Origin: an uncultured Kineosporia sp.
GTDB taxonomy: Bacteria > Actinomycetota > Actinomycetes > Actinomycetales > Kineosporiaceae
Length of the DNA: 10,581 nucleotides
Direction: 5' to 3'
Assembly: GCA_937859855.1 (NCBI GenBank)
Contig: CALMAR010000219.1
Coordinates: 3,953 to 14,533 of the forward strand
Shown: positions 7,910-10,581 of the stretch, one piece after another
How the letters are laid out: every line of letters starts with the position of its first letter
Position numbering within the stretch: the stretch's first letter is position 1
Notes under the pieces: generated by a model
Told to the model about the DNA's origin: nothing
Database searches by the model: none
Seen by the model: the letters and a program-made list of their open reading frames with translations, nothing else
Translations under genes and position numbers: made by a program

Positions 7910-8182
7910 CAGTTCCCGTCCAACCGGAGTCTGCTTTGCAGAAAGACGTTCTGCGACTTGTTCTGGTCGTAACAGCGGCGCAACTCTGTGGTGGGCCGAG
8001 CAACACCAGAGCTTGACTCCGCCGGGCAGAGAGGTGTTCCCCTCGAAGAAGATCATGGCCCTGGCGTCGTGGCGTCAGCCTGGCCGACTACATCCGTGCC
8101 GCGCGGACACTGCCATCCGACTGGAGTAGGTGGATGCCGAAGTCTGGTAGCGCCGAGCCAGGATCTCCTAGCGCCGGATGTA
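7910..8182. other. Intergenic region between transporter and aldehyde dehydrogenase genes
   Basis: These 273 bases hold no gene I can support. An octamer TAGCGCCG occurs twice in direct orientation (8149-8156 and 8169-8176) near the transporter stop. The gap is long for an operon, so the aldehyde dehydrogenase may have its own promoter here, but I see no convincing -35/-10 pair. Confidence 0.4.
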
Positions 8183-9517
8183 CTAGGTGAAGACTTCGGG
8201 AGATTCGGCCTCGGATTCTACTTCCCAGGCCTTTCTGGACCCACCCTCCAACTGCGGGTAGTAGCGCCAACCTGCAATGACGACCAGCATAGTGATGAAG
8301 AACACGGCTGCGAACACATACAGGCCATCGGTGGGCGAATTCGTCGCGTCTTTGAGAGCACCGAACGCGTACGGTCCGACGAATCCGCCAAGAAGGCCGC
8401 AACCATTGACGACGGCGACCTGCGTCGGCCCGGTGGGACCGGTGAGAGTCATGGACGGGACACCGTAGAAGACGGCCACTATCCCGGATGTCAGCGCGAC
8501 TCCGAGGCCGACGAAGATCAAGGGGAGAACCGCGCCTCCTATGCTCAGCGACACGATGAGGCTGATCCCCGAGGCGGCAAGAAGCCCCAAGAGAGTCCAG
8601 CGCCTGTCACCTGTCCATTTGCTGAGTCTGCCGAAGCCATAGGTCGCAACGAAGGCGGCGATGAAGGCTCCGGATGAGACAAGACTGACTTGCGAACTCG
8701 ACAGATCAGTGAATCGGCCCTTGATAATCTGGGGGAGCCAGAAAGTCAATCCCCAAAAGGCGAGATTGATGCCGAAGAAGGCAATCGTCAGTAGCAGAAC
8801 ACGCATTGTTGCAATGGAGGAGATGAGAACGCGAACCTCGGTCCTCTCTGCGACCGTAGAATCTGTCGTGTTGCGCGCGAGCCATTGGCGACTCTCTTCG
8901 GACAGCCATCGCGCTTCCGCGGGCGAATGAGGGAGCAATTTCGGGAGGAAGGGCGCGAGCAGGAGGACGGGAATGGCTTGCAAGACGAACAACCACTGCC
9001 ATCCCTCGAGGTGGCCCCAGTTGAACCGAAGAATCAGTGCAGCCATCGGTCCACCGAGCGCGGCAGCCAAAGCGGTCGCCGAGACATAGGTGCCAGCGGC
9101 TGCACCTACGTCCGAAACACTGTAGAAGCGCGCTAGACACGCGATGACGACAGGTACCAGCGCTCCCTCGGCGGCACCCAGAACGAAACGGGCGACGAAG
9201 AACTCCCGAGGTGTCGCTGCGAAGGCCGTGAGGAGCGAGGCAGTCGCCCACGTGGCCATCATCAATGCCAACCACGTATGCGGCCTGACCCGCTGGAACA
9301 TAATTGTGTGCGGAACTCCGCCGAGAGCGACGCCCACAAAGAATACGCCTGCGCCAAAACCGTAGACACTCGCACTGAAACCGCGTTCGGCCACCATGTC
9401 CACGCTGGCAAAGCTGAGATTGCTTCGGTCGACCTGGGCCAAGAAGTTCAGGATGAAGAGCACAAGTAGAATGCGATGATCGACAGCGCGCTTGGTGCGC
9501 AGATGCAACGAGTCCAT
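8183..9517 (-). CDS. MFS transporter, anion:cation symporter (ACS) type
   Basis: The protein is 444 residues with about 12 hydrophobic helices in two halves split by a polar loop (about 195-235, with PAEARWLSEESRQWL). The first helix ends in AQVDRSNLSFA (27-37), equivalent to the Y-L-D-R-x-N-I-x-x-A signature of the ACS family. GPYAFGALKDATNSPTDGLY (381-400) near the last helices is also typical. Family members import organic anions such as hexuronates, glucarate, tartrate, phthalate or nicotinate with protons. ATG 9517 is preferred because AAAGG lies seven bases upstream (9529-9525); an in-frame ATG at 9583 would add 22 polar residues without such a site. The gene is 99 bases after the SDR gene in the same direction and probably imports the substrate of that unit. 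Confidence 0.92.
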   Translation of the reverse strand: MDSLHLRTKRAVDHRILLVLFILNFLAQVDRSNLSFASVDMVAERGFSASVYGFGAGVFFVGVALGGVPHTIMFQRVRPHTWLALMMATWATASLLTAFAATPREFFVARFVLGAAEGALVPVVIACLARFYSVSDVGAAAGTYVSATALAAALGGPMAALILRFNWGHLEGWQWLFVLQAIPVLLLAPFLPKLLPHSPAEARWLSEESRQWLARNTTDSTVAERTEVRVLISSIATMRVLLLTIAFFGINLAFWGLTFWLPQIIKGRFTDLSSSQVSLVSSGAFIAAFVATYGFGRLSKWTGDRRWTLLGLLAASGISLIVSLSIGGAVLPLIFVGLGVALTSGIVAVFYGVPSMTLTGPTGPTQVAVVNGCGLLGGFVGPYAFGALKDATNSPTDGLYVFAAVFFITMLVVIAGWRYYPQLEGGSRKAWEVESEAESPEVFT

Positions 9518-9586
9518 CGGTGTACCTTTCGCCGACGCGGAGCCTTCGGGTTTGTGTGTCAGAGATTTGACTGTGCTCGACATGTG

Positions 9587-9605
9587 TTCATGAAGGGCTA
9601 TAGCC
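9587..9605. promoter_or_regulatory. Adjacent perfect palindromes between SDR and transporter genes
   Basis: TTCATGAA (9587-9594) and GGCTATAGCC (9596-9605) are perfect palindromes separated by one base. They lie 11 bases after the SDR stop and about 70 bases before the transporter start. They could be a regulator site or a processing/attenuation structure; no known motif is matched. Confidence 0.25.
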
Positions 9606-9616
9606 GTGAGGACGCA

Positions 9617-10372
9617 TCAGACCATGATGATTCCGCCGTTTACGTCCAGCGTGGCCCCGGTGATGAATGACGCCTCGGGCGAAGCCAAGAAGGCAGTGGC
9701 TGCCGCTATCTCTTCGGGTCGCCCCAGCCGGCCTACCGGCATGGATGCCGCGATCCGCTCTCTTTGCTCGACGGTCGTCGAGTCTCTGACTCTGTCATCG
9801 TCGGTCGGGCCGGGCGCGATCGTATTGACCGTGATGCCGTATTTCGAGTACTCGGCCGCAAGGTGGCGGGTCAGCCCGAGGACCCCCGTCTTGGCCGCCG
9901 TGTATTCGACGCCGAGGGCGGTGGCCCACGACCTGGCGGCGTTCGAGGCGAAATTGATGATGCGACCTGAACCCTGTTCCATCATGGTGGGAAGCACTGC
10001 CCGAGACAGAAGGAAGCACCCTTTGAGGTTGGAGTTCATGACGAGATCCCACGTCTCTTCGTCAGTCAAGTGGGCCATCTGATATGGACGAAACGCGCCG
10101 GCAGCGTTCACCAGGACGTCGAGACTTCCTCTCCGCGCCAGGACTTCCGAGACCGCAGCGTCGACGGAGGATGAGTCGGACACGTCACACGTGACGGGCA
10201 CCACGTCCAGTCCCTGCGATACGAACTTCTTGGCGACGCCCTCTGCGCGTTCGGCGACCAAGTCCAGAACAAAGACCGTGTCGCCAGTTCGCGCCAAGCG
10301 CTCCGCAACGGCCTCTCCGATGCCTCTTCCTGCTCCCGTTACCAGGATTGTTCGGGCCACCGTGCCCTCCAT
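9617..10372 (-). CDS. Short-chain dehydrogenase/reductase (classical SDR)
   Basis: At 251 residues this is a standard classical SDR, oxidising an alcohol or reducing a ketone with NAD(P). It has the cofactor motif TGAGRGIG (12-19), Asp37 at the end of the second strand (FVLDL) favouring NAD+, CDVSD (62-66), the variant NAAG (89-92, usually NNAG), Asn115, and the catalytic Ser143-Tyr157-Lys161 (YTAAK). The C-terminal part follows the usual ITVNTIAPGPT and GRLGRPEEIA ... FITGATLDVNGG pattern. Two starts are close: ATG 10372 (AAGG eight bases upstream) and GTG 10360 (overlapped by GGAGGG, four bases upstream), the latter giving a 247-residue protein. It is the first gene of the unit that continues with the transporter and the aldehyde dehydrogenase, so oxidation of an imported alcohol to a carbonyl compound is a reasonable inference. 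Confidence 0.93.
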   Translation of the reverse strand: MEGTVARTILVTGAGRGIGEAVAERLARTGDTVFVLDLVAERAEGVAKKFVSQGLDVVPVTCDVSDSSSVDAAVSEVLARRGSLDVLVNAAGAFRPYQMAHLTDEETWDLVMNSNLKGCFLLSRAVLPTMMEQGSGRIINFASNAARSWATALGVEYTAAKTGVLGLTRHLAAEYSKYGITVNTIAPGPTDDDRVRDSTTVEQRERIAASMPVGRLGRPEEIAAATAFLASPEASFITGATLDVNGGIIMV

Positions 10373-10581
10373 CTGGTGTGCCTTCGTGAGCCCACCGTCA
10401 GCGATTCGTCGCCTACTCGACCGGAGGCAGTCTGCTCACCAACAGTGGTCCGCCTTGGACCCCGGAGTGGTGCCGAATCGAGCAAGATGTGTAGACAGAC
10501 ACACTGGCCTACCAAGACAGCAACGATAAGTTAATTCTGATCAGCAGAAATCGTGTCTGCTCACTTGAAGTTTGTCGGCTC
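10373..10581. promoter_or_regulatory. Upstream control region of the SDR-transporter-ALDH unit
   Basis: No gene is visible in these 209 bases and the last 90 are clearly richer in A and T than the rest of the window. Inverted repeats include TGTGT (10488-10492) with ACACA (10499-10503), and TTCTG (10535-10539) with CAGAA (10545-10549), which contains the palindrome CTGATCAG (10537-10544). CAGACAC (10496-10502) also recurs inverted as GTGTCTG (10553-10559). A weak minus-strand promoter (TTGGTA at 10514-10509, TACACA at 10492-10487) overlaps the first repeat. These are candidate operators for an unseen regulator, possibly encoded just beyond the window edge. Confidence 0.35.

Noticed and set aside
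7910..8056. In-frame upstream extension of the aldehyde dehydrogenase
   Set aside because: The extra 49 residues do not resemble the family N-terminus and would exceed the usual length; treated as untranslated leader or intergenic sequence.

Overview
The window reads as a high-GC Gram-positive (actinomycete-type) chromosome. It is GC-rich throughout, several genes start with GTG, and genes are often spaced by a few bases or overlap by ATGA. There are no rRNA or tRNA genes, no CRISPR array and no intact insertion sequence. By eye, roughly 8.1-10.6 kb is less GC-rich than the first 5.5 kb, which would fit a patchwork of accessory segments.

Positions 1-3331 hold unrelated, mostly plus-strand genes. 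They are the 3' end of a probably exported protein of unknown function, a strong hairpin, a four-helix membrane protein of unknown function, a dihydrofolate-reductase-fold (RibD C-terminal type) protein, and a phosphotransferase of the aminoglycoside/choline-kinase fold whose catalytic Asp is a Glu. Between the last two, on the minus strand, lies what looks like a frameshifted small membrane-protein gene. At 3333-3554 is the N-terminal stub of a tyrosine-type phage/ICE integrase without its catalytic domain, a sign of past mobile-element activity.

Positions 3784-6304 form the most interesting block, a divergent locus that looks built for metal or metalloid handling. On the minus strand an ArsR/SmtB repressor gene is followed one base later by a UPF0718/ArsP-like permease. 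The permease ends in a Met/His-rich stretch and then a pure Glu-(His-Glu)9 tail encoded by a perfect hexanucleotide repeat. On the plus strand, across a 127-bp shared regulatory region, lie a 60-residue DUF1059-like putative metal-binding protein and an overlapping 188-residue Cys-rich protein that I do not recognise. Two interlocking perfect inverted repeats lie between and over the -35 and -10 of the predicted arsR promoter, as expected for an ArsR-family operator.

Positions 6446-10372 carry three minus-strand genes in transcription order: a short-chain dehydrogenase/reductase, an anion:cation-symporter-type MFS transporter and an NAD(P)-dependent aldehyde dehydrogenase. This is the usual make-up of a small catabolic unit that imports an organic anion and oxidises an alcohol and then an aldehyde. 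The substrate cannot be read from the sequence and no dedicated regulator lies inside the window. The AT-richer upstream region 10373-10581 contains short inverted repeats that could be its control region.
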